From a virus, in the IMG/VR virus record IMGVR_UViG_3300030085_000705, positions 1 to 42,039 of that record: a stretch of DNA of 42,039 bases; one strand, written 5' to 3'. Made by a program: the position numbers and the translations under genes. Each line of letters begins with the position of its first letter. Positions within the stretch are counted from its first letter, which is position 1. The notes below the pieces were generated by a model. That model was not told the DNA's origin and made no database searches. It saw only the letters and a program-made list of their open reading frames with translations. Positions 1 through 8,055 of the stretch are shown piece by piece.

Positions 1-61
1 CTCGATCCAGTTCACACTCGATAGCCACTCGATAGCCCTCGATCCCAGTTCACACTCGATA
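1..61. repeat. CTCGAT short direct repeats at left edge
   Basis: The hexamer CTCGAT occurs five times here, starting at 1, 17, 28, 38 and 55. Two longer near-identical units run over 1-23 and 38-61 (CTCGATCC, an optional extra C, AGTTCACA, then CTCGATA). The array begins at base 1, so it may continue beyond the window. A sixth copy lies at 296-301. No coding capacity is seen. It could be an iteron array for replication or a repeat at a genome or assembly end. Confidence 0.75.
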
Positions 62-261
62 TATGAATAACTGGTGCATAACTTTTGGTCCTTGACTATT
101 GTCGCTGTGAATAACTTTTGCCCTGGTGGGTCGTTCGCAGCTAAAAATAAATGGCTTATTTTAGCCGTTTTTTTCATGCGGTCCGCTATCGACTGATACA
201 TAACCGCAAATTGGTCATTTTTTAACCGCTAGTTATCCACAATCGCGCAAGCTGTGGACAA
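62..261. promoter_or_regulatory. DnaA-box cluster, candidate replication origin
   Basis: A perfect DnaA box TTATCCACA lies on the + strand at 233-241. Its near mirror TGTGGACAA (complement TTGTCCACA) is at 253-261, so the two face each other. Another consensus box lies on the minus strand at 106-114 (complement TTATTCACA). One-mismatch copies lie on the minus strand at 62-70 and 73-81. Three good boxes in about 160 bases of non-coding DNA, next to a GATC cluster, resemble a bacterial oriC or a plasmid or phage origin. The motif matches are seen directly; the origin function is inferred. Confidence 0.55.
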
Positions 262-284
262 TATGTTTATCAGTTAACCTTGCC

Positions 285-407
285 GATCCGTGCCCCTCGA
301 TCCATGCTCAAAAGCTACCGATCCGATCCGATCGGACCCGATCCCGTCGGAATTTTAGATCTAATCGCGGAAAAAGTGGCCCGATCCGTGATCCGCGATC
401 CGCGATC
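285..407. repeat. GATC cluster with 7-bp tandem repeat
   Basis: Eleven GATC sites fall in 123 bases, at 285, 299, 320, 325, 330, 340, 358, 383, 390, 397 and 404, with one more at 474. Sites 320-330 repeat every 5 bases (CCGAT units). Sites 383-404 form four copies of a 7-mer, GATCCGY with the last copy GATCCTC. GATC is the Dam methylation site, and such density is typical of origins controlled by hemimethylation, as in enterobacterial oriC. Whether the host has a Dam-like methylase is unknown. Confidence 0.6.
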
Positions 408-656
408 CTCGAGGCGCGGTCAACTGTCAACTCATTTGCAACACGTTTAGGGACCCCTGAAAGCATTCTTTACGATCCGTGATTAAATCCTTATAAATCA
501 ACGACTTACAGACCGCGCTATATGTCTCTGGCTGCGACGGTTATAACTCAGTTTTACGCAAACATTTCAGTGAAAAACGATATGACGTTAACTGACGTTA
601 TTTTTAGAGTCCCAAAGCTTGTTTTATGCGAAAAAAAATTTTAGAATTTTTTTCAA
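408..656. other. AT-rich leader ahead of the late genes
   Basis: There is no open frame of note. Two copies of TGACGTTA lie at 583-590 and 593-600, exactly 10 bases apart, about one helical turn. They could be a binding site for a regulator. From about 600 to 656 the DNA is very AT-rich with A and T runs, and could serve as an unwinding element for the neighbouring DnaA-box region. No convincing Shine-Dalgarno sequence precedes the first gene at 657. Confidence 0.4.
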
Positions 657-1241
657 ATGAGCAATAAGAAAGTTAAAAAGAACGGACGACCTGGGTTGTC
701 TGCAAAAACTAGATTGACACGTAAACAAGAACTATTCGTTCGTGAAATAGTTGCCAATGATGGTCACATTACCCTGAGAGAGGCTGCGATAAACGCGGGT
801 TACTCTGCAAGTTCCGCTCATACTCGAGCATACGAACTAACAAACCCTGATAGAAGTCCCCATGTTGTTGCTGCAATAAAAGAGTATCGCAGAGAATTAG
901 ACGCAAAATATGGTGTGACGTACGGAAGACACGTTCGCGAGTTACAAAGAATAAGAGACGAAGCTTTACAGAACGGTGCTTACTCGGCAGCCGTACAAGC
1001 AGAGTATCGTAGAGGACAAGCACAGGGAGACATCTACATAAGTAAAAGCGAGATCCGTCACGGCAGTATAGATCAAATGTCAAAAGAAGAAGTTTTAAAA
1101 GCAATACAGGAAATAAAAGGTTATGCCCCGCCCAGTGAAGAACAAACAGATACCGAGGACAGCGGTTCCGAAAGAATCCGGACTTTGGAAACAAGTTCGG
1201 GAAGCGTTGAAAAGAACTCGTCCGAAAATATTACCCACTAG
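657..1241 (+). CDS. terS: Terminase small subunit
   Basis: The 194-residue protein begins with a basic tail and then a helix-turn-helix-like DNA-recognition segment around residues 22-62 (LTRKQELFVREI, then EAAINAGYSA), the usual signature of small terminase subunits. This subunit binds the packaging site and guides the large subunit. The C-terminus is acidic and Ser-rich. The gene stands just upstream of the large terminase, as expected. The last 119 bases are shared with the next gene in another frame. No clear ribosome-binding site precedes the ATG, but no better start exists. Confidence 0.85.
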   Translation: MSNKKVKKNGRPGLSAKTRLTRKQELFVREIVANDGHITLREAAINAGYSASSAHTRAYELTNPDRSPHVVAAIKEYRRELDAKYGVTYGRHVRELQRIRDEALQNGAYSAAVQAEYRRGQAQGDIYISKSEIRHGSIDQMSKEEVLKAIQEIKGYAPPSEEQTDTEDSGSERIRTLETSSGSVEKNSSENITH

Positions 1242-1572
1242 ATTAGAATCGTGGGCCTTGCCCGGTGTTCCGGACGTCATGCTTTGTGATGAAAAAGGCA
1301 AACTTCATTTAGTAGAATTAAAATTTTGTAACGGCAATAAGGTTGGTTTACGTCCCCATCAAGTATCTTTTTTGACTAGACATCAACACGCAAGCGTTTG
1401 GGTTTTGGTCAAACACCAAAAAATAAATGAAAAAGATTTTCGTATAATTCTTTATAAAGGAGAAGAAGCTGTCAATTTAGTCATGGACGGAATAAAAGGG
1501 TCCCAAAAAACCGCTGAGTTCAAAGGACCTTTCATAGACTGGGAATCTGTTTTTAATACAATTTCGCCATGA
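1123..1572 (+). CDS. PD-(D/E)XK nuclease (VRR-NUC/resolvase-like)
   Basis: The 149-residue protein carries the core nuclease signature: GVPDV (Pro50, Asp51), then a short beta hairpin, then ELK (Glu65, Lys67). This matches the metal-binding Asp...Glu-x-Lys of PD-(D/E)XK enzymes. The preceding helix (SGLWKQVREAL, residues 19-29) also fits VRR-NUC domains, so most of the part overlapping the small terminase gene is genuine protein. It probably cuts branched or concatemeric DNA during packaging, judging only from its place between the two terminase genes. The stop overlaps the next start as ATGA. Confidence 0.75.
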   Translation: MPRPVKNKQIPRTAVPKESGLWKQVREALKRTRPKILPTRLESWALPGVPDVMLCDEKGKLHLVELKFCNGNKVGLRPHQVSFLTRHQHASVWVLVKHQKINEKDFRIILYKGEEAVNLVMDGIKGSQKTAEFKGPFIDWESVFNTISP

Positions 1573-3032
1573 ACCTCCTTGAAGACGAAACAAAATTATT
1601 ACGTTTAAAGCTACGGCTTGCTCAATTACAAAAAGTAGAGGACTGTCAAAATAGTTTTTTACATTTTGTGCAAGCAATGTGGCCTGAGTTTATTTCTGGA
1701 AATCACCACAGAATAGTTGCAGAAAAATTAGAACAAATAGCAAACGGTGAAATTAAACGTTTGATTATCAATATGCCACCTCGACACACAAAAAGTGAGT
1801 TTGCCAGCTTTTTGTTTCCAGCATGGATGATCGGTAGGAATCCTGCTATGAAAATTATTCAGGCAACACACACCACGGAACTTGCTGTTAACTTTGGCCG
1901 TAAAGTAAAAAATTTAATTGAAACAGAAGACTATTCCAACGTTTTTCCAAAAACGGAACTTGCTGCAGACAGTAAAGCGTCTGGTCGTTGGGACACAAAA
2001 AGCGGTGGTATGTATTATGCGGTGGGTGTAGGTTCAAACTTAGCCGGTCGTGGTGGTGATTTGATTATTATTGACGACCCGCACTCGGAACAAACGGCAT
2101 TATCTAACAGTGGTTTTGAACAAGCATGGGATTGGTACACTGGGGGACCCCGACAAAGGCTCCAACCGGGCGGCGCAATCGTTTTGGTGCAAACTCGTTG
2201 GTCAGAAAAAGACATGACAGGTCAACTTATACGTGCGCAAGCTAAAGATGAAAGAGCAGATCAGTGGGAAATTGTAGAATTACCCGCTTTAATGCCGTCC
2301 GGGAACCCTTGTTGGCCGGAGTTTTGGTCAAAAGACGAATTATTGAGCGTAAAAGCGTCCGTTCCGCCCTATAAATGGAACGCACAGTACCAGCAAGATC
2401 CAACTGCAGAAGAATTATCCATACTAAAACGCGAATGGTGGTTAAAATGGGAAAAACCAGAGGTTCCTAACCTACAATTTGTTATTCAAAGCTACGATAC
2501 GGCGTTTTCTAAGAAAGAAACGGCTGATTTTAGTGCAATTAGCACCTGGGGCGTGTTTTATCCACAAGAAATAGGCGGTTCACCGGCCATTATCTTGTTA
2601 GATGTCAAGAAAGGGCGGTGGGATTTTCCTGAACTAAAAACCGTTGCCAAAGAACTGTACGGTTTTTGGGAACCTGAGACGGTAATTATTGAGGCAAAGG
2701 CGTCCGGTATGCCACTAACACACGAATTGCGACAAATGGGTATACCCGTGGTCAATTTTACGCCAAGTAAGGGTAACGATAAACTTTCCAGAGTACATTC
2801 CATTTCACCTTTGTTTGAAGCTGGAATGGTTTGGGCCCCCGACGAACCGTGGGCGGAAGAAATGATAGAAGAATGTGCTGCTTTTCCCAATGGCAGACAC
2901 GACGACTTGGTGGATAGCATGACACAAGCACTTATGCGGTACCGTCAAGGTAATTTTGTGCAAACGCCGTCTGATGATTGGGATATTACAGATGCGTCTG
3001 AACGCTTGAAAGTTAATGCGTATTATGGTTAA
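1569..3032 (+). CDS. terL: Terminase large subunit
   Basis: This is the ATP-driven DNA packaging motor with a C-terminal headful nuclease, 487 residues long. The ATPase Walker A is MPPRHTKS (residues 69-76), Walker B is DLIIIDD (164-170), and a coupling motif QTRWSEKD follows (208-215). The RNase H-fold nuclease shows an Asp near 310 (SYDTAFS), Glu375 (VIIEAKASG) and Asp445/446 (GRHDDLVDS). The length is normal for the family and all catalytic residues appear present. The start overlaps the nuclease stop by four bases, suggesting coupled translation. Confidence 0.95.
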   Translation: MNLLEDETKLLRLKLRLAQLQKVEDCQNSFLHFVQAMWPEFISGNHHRIVAEKLEQIANGEIKRLIINMPPRHTKSEFASFLFPAWMIGRNPAMKIIQATHTTELAVNFGRKVKNLIETEDYSNVFPKTELAADSKASGRWDTKSGGMYYAVGVGSNLAGRGGDLIIIDDPHSEQTALSNSGFEQAWDWYTGGPRQRLQPGGAIVLVQTRWSEKDMTGQLIRAQAKDERADQWEIVELPALMPSGNPCWPEFWSKDELLSVKASVPPYKWNAQYQQDPTAEELSILKREWWLKWEKPEVPNLQFVIQSYDTAFSKKETADFSAISTWGVFYPQEIGGSPAIILLDVKKGRWDFPELKTVAKELYGFWEPETVIIEAKASGMPLTHELRQMGIPVVNFTPSKGNDKLSRVHSISPLFEAGMVWAPDEPWAEEMIEECAAFPNGRHDDLVDSMTQALMRYRQGNFVQTPSDDWDITDASERLKVNAYYG

Positions 3033-3073
3033 TTTATGCTAGACTAATATAAATTTTATAAAGAGATTTTATT

Positions 3074-4054
3074 ATGGGTATTACTAACGTTCCACGAAAC
3101 ACGAAACAAGGACCATTAAATGTTTCACGTGAAACAATCCCAAAGTTTCAACAAGGGGGTGGTCTATTTGCTACGACACCCGGTATGTCTATCGACAATA
3201 TCACCACACCCACCTTCAACCTTAACCTTGCTCCACAAGGTTTGTCAGACCCGAGACAACCGATAATGATACCTGCAGAACAAGACACCGTGTTCACTCC
3301 GCAAGTATCGTCAAGCCCTGGACTATCCCTTGTTGATCCCGCCACTATTTTACCAAGTCTCTTGCCTAGCGAAACTTTAGGTGACATGGAACCCATGCCG
3401 GTTGCAAGTCCAGATAGAATGTATGGCACACCTTCTCAAATAGGTTCTTCTCTTGATTTAATGGGTGCCGCTTTTGTACCAAATCCGGAAGCTTCTTTTT
3501 TAGGTGACGAAGCTATGTTAGCTAAAGCCAATCAAAGAGCCTTTGATAATGCAATGGACACCGCTATGGATAGAGCGAGTAAAGCCCAAGCACTAAATGT
3601 GTTATACGGTGGCGCGGGATCTTCGTTTGAATCAGGCAGAAACGAATATACAGAATCTGGACAATATGACAGAGACAGAGAAGCTAGGCAGGCGGCTTTT
3701 GATGCAATGCGTGCAGCAGAAAGAGGCAATAAGCCACCGCTAACACCAATTGAAACCGCAAGAGCATTAGCAGACTTACAATCAAGAATAGGATTTGGCG
3801 GTGCAATGGCACCGGCTAACAATCCTACAATTACCATACCAGAAAGAGTAGCACCTAATCCTAATATTCAATATAACTTGGTTTCAGGATATAACGTACC
3901 AACAGAAGAAATGGTGGCAGCAACAAACCCATTAGAATTTGTGAATGTTGGTCAACAAGGTATCGCGGGTCTTGGGTCTCGCGGTAGAGGCAGAGGCGGT
4001 GCAGCTAGAAAAGCAATGGGCGGTGGGATTATGAGTCTTACCCCTAACTATTAA
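3074..4054 (+). CDS. Unknown protein between terminase and portal
   Basis: I do not recognise the 326-residue product. The N-terminal half is rich in Pro, Gly, Ser and Thr with predicted low structure. A helical, charged stretch follows (about residues 140-215). The C-terminus ends in an Arg/Gly-rich segment and a GGGIM motif. A GGG motif also appears near residue 28, similar to short Gly-Gly motifs in several other proteins here. The gene lies between terL and portal with 12 bases to the portal. A virion-associated or assembly role is only a guess. Confidence 0.6.
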   Translation: MGITNVPRNTKQGPLNVSRETIPKFQQGGGLFATTPGMSIDNITTPTFNLNLAPQGLSDPRQPIMIPAEQDTVFTPQVSSSPGLSLVDPATILPSLLPSETLGDMEPMPVASPDRMYGTPSQIGSSLDLMGAAFVPNPEASFLGDEAMLAKANQRAFDNAMDTAMDRASKAQALNVLYGGAGSSFESGRNEYTESGQYDRDREARQAAFDAMRAAERGNKPPLTPIETARALADLQSRIGFGGAMAPANNPTITIPERVAPNPNIQYNLVSGYNVPTEEMVAATNPLEFVNVGQQGIAGLGSRGRGRGGAARKAMGGGIMSLTPNY

Positions 4055-4065
4055 AGGTATTTAAC

Positions 4066-6561
4066 ATGGCAGAAAAAAACGAACCAGTAGTTTCTTTAGT
4101 AGAAAGACAGGGCATGAGTCCCGACGAAGAAATAACAGAAGAATTAGAAATAGAATCTTTGGTCAGCGATATTCCTATGGATATGCCAGAGGATATTGAG
4201 ATCACCGAAGAAGAAGATGGTAGTGTAGTATTAGATTTCGACCCAATGTCCGCGCTTCGCGGATCAGGTGAGTTTTACGAAAACCTTGCTGAAGATATGG
4301 ACGACACCGAACTGGGTGTTATAGCCAGCGATCTTTTGTCTGAGTTTGAAGCTAACAAAGCGTCACGTTCAGATTGGGAAGAAGCCTACTCAAAAGGATT
4401 AGAGTTACTCGGTTTCAATTACGAAGATCGAGCAGAACCTTTCCGTGGTGCAACAGGCGTCACGCACCCTATTTTGGCAGAAGCTGCGGTGCAGTTTCAA
4501 GCGCAGGCATTTAATGAATTATTACCTTCAAGTGGACCTGTTAGGACTGTAGTTCTAGGTTCACCGACTCACGCCAAAGAAGAACAAGCAATGCGAGTCA
4601 GAGAGTTTATGAATTACTACATTACAGATGTAATGGAAGAATACACCCCTGAGTTCGATCAAATGTTATTTTACTTACCGTTAGCGGGATCTACCTTTAA
4701 GAAAGTTTATTACGACGAAGGTTTGGACCGGGCTGTCAGTAAGTTTGTGCCAGCAGAAAACTTGGTTGTGCCTTACGAAGCAAATGATTTAGAAACGTGT
4801 CCTAACATTACGCACGTTGTTCGTATGTCATTAAACGATTTACGTAAAAAACAAGTAGCTGGTTTTTACAGAGATATTCCGGTTATTCCTGCACAGGAAG
4901 AAGCCGATAGTGTTACAGACGGGATTGACACTATTACGGGAACTTCACCTTCTAACATTGATTACGATTGTACTTTGTTAGAGTGCCACGTTGATTTAGA
5001 TTTACCGGGTTATGAAGAAACAGACGAAGATGGAGAATCAACGGGAATCAAGGTTCCTTATGTAGTTACAATTAGCGAAGACAACGGACAAGTTCTCTCT
5101 ATCCGTAGAAACTATCGCAGCGAGGACGAAAACAAACGCAAAATACAATACTTTATACATTATAAGTTTCTCCCAGGCTTTGGTTTCTACGGACTTGGTT
5201 TAATACACACAATAGGTGGTTTGTCTCGTACTGCGACAGCAGCGTTAAGACAACTTATTGATGCAGGTACTTTATCTAACTTACCGGCTGGTTTTAAAGC
5301 ACGCGGACTGCGTATACGTGACGATAACGATCCGTTACAACCCGGAGAGTTTAGGGACGTTGACGCTCCCGGCGGAGCGATCCGTGATAGCTTAATGACG
5401 TTGCCGTTTAAGGGACCGGACAATACTTTATTTCAATTACTTGGTTTTGTTGTAGATGCCGCGCAGAGATTTGCTACGATTACTGATCTTAAAGTAGGTG
5501 ACGGTAATCAGCAGGCCGCAGTAGGTACAACCATTGCTATGCTAGAACAAGGCACGCGGGTAATGAGTGCTATACACAAACGCTTGCATTACGCAATGCG
5601 AGTAGAGTTTAAGTTACTGGCTAAAGTTATGTCGGATTACTTACCTGATAGCTACCCGTACAGTGTAGCGGGGGCAGATCAATCTGTTAAACGCATGGAC
5701 TTTGATGATCGCGTAGACATCATGCCGGTATCTAACCCGAATACATTTTCTCAAGCACAACGTATAGCGGTAGCTCAGACTGAGTTACAGTTAGCTATGC
5801 AAGCACCTGAAATACATAACATACCTGAAGTGTATAGAAGAATGTATGAATCGTTAGGGGTACGTGATGTAGATAAAATATTAGTCTCACATACTACCGA
5901 TAACGCCGAACCACGCGACCCGGCCCAAGAGAACATAGATGCTATGGAAAATGTGCCTTTGAAAGTGTTTAAAGGACAGGATCACCAAGCACACATAACA
6001 GCACACCTTATTTTTGGTAGTTCGCCTATGATTGCACAAATGCCAAAAGTTGCTATGGATTTACAAAAACACGTAATGGAACACGTGAGAGTGCAAGCCG
6101 AAGAAAAAGCAGAAGCAGCTATGCAACAACCTATGCCACAACAACAGCAGATGCCTTTAGGTGGTATAGAGCAAGCAGCACCAGAAAACATGATGCCACC
6201 AGAAACTATGGCAGAGGGTGGAGAAGTAGAACCGCCTAGAAGTTTAGAGTTTGAAGCACTGAAAGCACAGTTTATCGCGCAAGGTATGCAGGAAGTTAAG
6301 ATACTTAGTCAGCAGTTGTCTGGTGCAGGACAAGAAAAACCAGATCCTTTGATTGGACTTAAACAGCAAGAACTTGCCATTAAGCAACAGCAGGTTCAAG
6401 GTAATCTTGCACAAGATCAACAAGAGCTACAGTTTGATTACGAACGTTTGAACCAGCGATCGGCTGAACTACAAGAGCGTATAGCCAGTAATGAACGTCA
6501 AACTGCGGCTAGAATACAAGCAGCACAAGAACGTGAAATGATGAAACAGAGAGGTAAGTAA
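4066..6561 (+). CDS. Portal protein
   Basis: The 831-residue protein has the pattern of the large portals of short-tailed marine phages. It starts with an acidic region (residues 1-95) and then a core with motifs such as FRGATGVTHPILAEAAVQFQAQAFNELLP near residue 125. A long helical C-terminal region (about 600-831) is rich in Gln, Met and Glu and could form a barrel. Portal rings form the DNA entry vertex of the capsid. The C-terminal part contains MAEGGEV, one of the recurring Gly-Gly motifs of this genome. It follows the terminase genes as usual, and the next gene starts at its stop (TAATG). Confidence 0.88.
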   Translation: MAEKNEPVVSLVERQGMSPDEEITEELEIESLVSDIPMDMPEDIEITEEEDGSVVLDFDPMSALRGSGEFYENLAEDMDDTELGVIASDLLSEFEANKASRSDWEEAYSKGLELLGFNYEDRAEPFRGATGVTHPILAEAAVQFQAQAFNELLPSSGPVRTVVLGSPTHAKEEQAMRVREFMNYYITDVMEEYTPEFDQMLFYLPLAGSTFKKVYYDEGLDRAVSKFVPAENLVVPYEANDLETCPNITHVVRMSLNDLRKKQVAGFYRDIPVIPAQEEADSVTDGIDTITGTSPSNIDYDCTLLECHVDLDLPGYEETDEDGESTGIKVPYVVTISEDNGQVLSIRRNYRSEDENKRKIQYFIHYKFLPGFGFYGLGLIHTIGGLSRTATAALRQLIDAGTLSNLPAGFKARGLRIRDDNDPLQPGEFRDVDAPGGAIRDSLMTLPFKGPDNTLFQLLGFVVDAAQRFATITDLKVGDGNQQAAVGTTIAMLEQGTRVMSAIHKRLHYAMRVEFKLLAKVMSDYLPDSYPYSVAGADQSVKRMDFDDRVDIMPVSNPNTFSQAQRIAVAQTELQLAMQAPEIHNIPEVYRRMYESLGVRDVDKILVSHTTDNAEPRDPAQENIDAMENVPLKVFKGQDHQAHITAHLIFGSSPMIAQMPKVAMDLQKHVMEHVRVQAEEKAEAAMQQPMPQQQQMPLGGIEQAAPENMMPPETMAEGGEVEPPRSLEFEALKAQFIAQGMQEVKILSQQLSGAGQEKPDPLIGLKQQELAIKQQQVQGNLAQDQQELQFDYERLNQRSAELQERIASNERQTAARIQAAQEREMMKQRGK

Positions 6562-6941
6562 TGGTTTTAAAAACAACAGCAGATGCTTTAAGGTTTGTTG
6601 CAAAGAAAGCGAAAGAAGCTGAGAAAAACATAGCCAGAAAGAAAAAAGAAGGAACTTACGTTGCGCCTAAAACAAAAAGCAGAGATGTAGAATTAGCCGA
6701 AAATGAATTATATATGGCAAGAGGGGAATTAAAGTATGCCGAAAAATATGGTTTTACAAAAGCAAACCCAAAGACAAAGTTAAAAAACAGGGTAAAAACT
6801 GCTGAAGACAGACTTAGAAAAAAATTAAAGAAAGAAGGTGAAGATTTTGATCCGACGTCTTATTATAGTGAAGGAGGTTCGGTAACTTCAAAAAAATCTT
6901 GTGGTCTTGCGGTTAGGGGTCACGGAGCGGTTATAAAATAA
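6561..6941 (+). CDS. Small Lys-rich protein with GG-CG-RG tail
   Basis: The 126-residue protein is strongly basic and mostly helical, with many Lys-Ala-Glu segments. It ends in a distinct tail: EGGSV, then SCGLAVRGHG and a basic end. I associate this tail type with small proteins after the portal in marine phages, but its role is not known to me. The start overlaps the portal stop, so it is likely translated with it. It could bind DNA or the portal, or be a packaged accessory protein. Confidence 0.65.
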   Translation: MVLKTTADALRFVAKKAKEAEKNIARKKKEGTYVAPKTKSRDVELAENELYMARGELKYAEKYGFTKANPKTKLKNRVKTAEDRLRKKLKKEGEDFDPTSYYSEGGSVTSKKSCGLAVRGHGAVIK

Positions 6942-6953
6942 AGAGAGGTATAT

Positions 6954-7157
6954 ATGAGCAAAGTACACATTATTAGCGGTCCAGGAGAAGATGCACCTAA
7001 ACCTGTATCTAAACTCGTTATAGATGGACAGGGTTCTATTCCTTATTCAACATCAGTTGAAGAAGCTACTCCCAATATTGAAACTGGGAAGATGGTTTCT
7101 GGTAAGAAAAAAGGAATGAGAGCAGCTTTACGTGGCGGCAAATTTAAAAGTTGTTAA
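6954..7157 (+). CDS. Small unknown protein
   Basis: The product has 67 residues and a clear ribosome-binding site (AGAGAGG) before the ATG. It ends in GMRAALRGGKFKSC, which resembles the end of the preceding protein (Cys, Ala, Arg-Gly-Gly). I recognise no family. It is the second of six consecutive tiny basic genes. Confidence 0.6.
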   Translation: MSKVHIISGPGEDAPKPVSKLVIDGQGSIPYSTSVEEATPNIETGKMVSGKKKGMRAALRGGKFKSC

Positions 7158-7158
7158 C

Positions 7159-7338
7159 ATGGCTAAGAAGAAATCTACGGTAAATAAAGCAGGTAACTAC
7201 ACTAAACCTGCAATGAGAAAACGTCTTTTTAACAAAATTAAAGCTGGATCAAAAGGCGGTCGAGCAGGTCAATGGAGTGCTAGAAAAGCACAGATGTTGG
7301 CAAGACAATACAAAGCTGCTGGTGGGGGTTATAGATAG
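7159..7338 (+). CDS. Small basic protein with GQWSARKAQ motif
   Basis: The ATG at 7159 directly follows the previous stop and gives a 59-residue product. A start at 7132 would only add ten residues inside the upstream gene. The motif GRAGQWSARKAQMLARQYKA, followed by a Gly-rich end, is a small conserved family of phages and some large DNA viruses, with no known function. The protein is very basic. The next gene begins at its stop codon (TAGTG). Confidence 0.7.
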   Translation: MAKKKSTVNKAGNYTKPAMRKRLFNKIKAGSKGGRAGQWSARKAQMLARQYKAAGGGYR

Positions 7339-7595
7339 TGGCTTTAAAAAAGTCCCAGCGATCACTAAAAAAGTGGACTAGACAAAAATGGCGAACACCA
7401 AGCGGTAAGAAATCTTCTGAGACTGGTGAAGTTTATGCACCGGCCGCAAAAATTAAAAGACTGAAATCCACTCCTGCTGGCAGGCGTAAGTTAGCTGCGG
7501 CCAATAGGAAAAAACGTGCGGCTACTGCAAAAGGAAAGCAGCACGCTAAACATGGTTTGCATAAAAAGAAAACCACAAGAAGGAAACGTAAGTAA
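7338..7595 (+). CDS. Small Lys/Arg-rich conserved phage protein
   Basis: The 85-residue protein starts at a GTG that shares a base with the previous stop. The N-terminus (LKKSQRSLKKWTRQKWRT, then PSGKKSSETGEVYAPA) is a pattern I associate with a conserved small protein of marine phages. The C-terminal half is almost wholly Lys, Arg, Ala and Gly, with a KHGLHKKK end. The charge suggests nucleic-acid binding; no function is established. Confidence 0.7.
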   Translation: MALKKSQRSLKKWTRQKWRTPSGKKSSETGEVYAPAAKIKRLKSTPAGRRKLAAANRKKRAATAKGKQHAKHGLHKKKTTRRKRK

Positions 7596-7903
7596 TGGCA
7601 AAGAAAAAAGACCCAAGATTAGCTAGAGCGGGCGTTAGCGGTTATAACAAACCTAAAAGAACGCCCAATCACCCAACTAAGTCACACGTTGTTGTTGCAA
7701 AAGAAGGCGATAAGATAAAAACTATTCGCTTTGGACAACAAGGTAAAAGAGTGGGAACTTTGAAGGGAACAGCAGGTAAAGCCAAAAAAGGTGAGTCTGC
7801 CAGAATGAAAGCAAAGAGAAAATCTTTTAAGGCTCGGCACGCAAAAAACATAAGACGCGGAAAAATGTCTGCCGCTTGGTGGGCTGACAAGGTTAAATGG
7901 TAA
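7595..7903 (+). CDS. Small conserved basic phage protein
   Basis: The 102-residue product begins with DPRLARAGVSGYNKPKRTPN, then TKSHVVVAKEG, a short beta hairpin (KIKTIRFGQQG), and ends with KARHAKNIRRGKMSAAWWAD. This architecture recurs in tailed marine phages next to head genes, with no assigned role. It is very basic, with two adjacent Trp residues near the end. The start overlaps the preceding stop (TAATG). Confidence 0.7.
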   Translation: MAKKKDPRLARAGVSGYNKPKRTPNHPTKSHVVVAKEGDKIKTIRFGQQGKRVGTLKGTAGKAKKGESARMKAKRKSFKARHAKNIRRGKMSAAWWADKVKW

Positions 7904-7915
7904 TAGGAGATAAAT

Positions 7916-8050
7916 ATGGCCGGTAGAGGTCTTTATTACAATATAAATAAAAAACGCAAAGAAGGCAGAAAAATGCGTAAAAAGGGTGCTAAAGGCGCTC
8001 CCAAAAAAGGTGCCTTTAAAAGAGCAGCTAAAACGGCTAGAAAAAGGTAG
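7916..8050 (+). CDS. 44-residue basic protein (MAGRGLYYNI type)
   Basis: This very short gene has a strong ribosome-binding site (TAGGAG, 8 bases before the ATG). It begins MAGRGLYYNINKKRKEG and ends in an Ala/Lys/Arg-rich segment. The opening resembles tiny proteins I recall from many marine phages (MA-G-R-GLY-NI followed by basic residues). Function is unknown. It closes the run of basic proteins that starts at 6561. Confidence 0.75.
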   Translation: MAGRGLYYNINKKRKEGRKMRKKGAKGAPKKGAFKRAAKTARKR

Positions 8051-8055
8051 ATGGT

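Noticed and set aside
1-61. Direct terminal repeat of the phage genome
   Set aside because: The last bases of the window do not match the first ones, and an open gene runs off the right end, so the window is probably only part of the genome.
769-1301. Minus-strand open frames across the small terminase and nuclease genes
   Set aside because: Both strands cannot be explained by coding here, and the plus-strand frames have clear family motifs.
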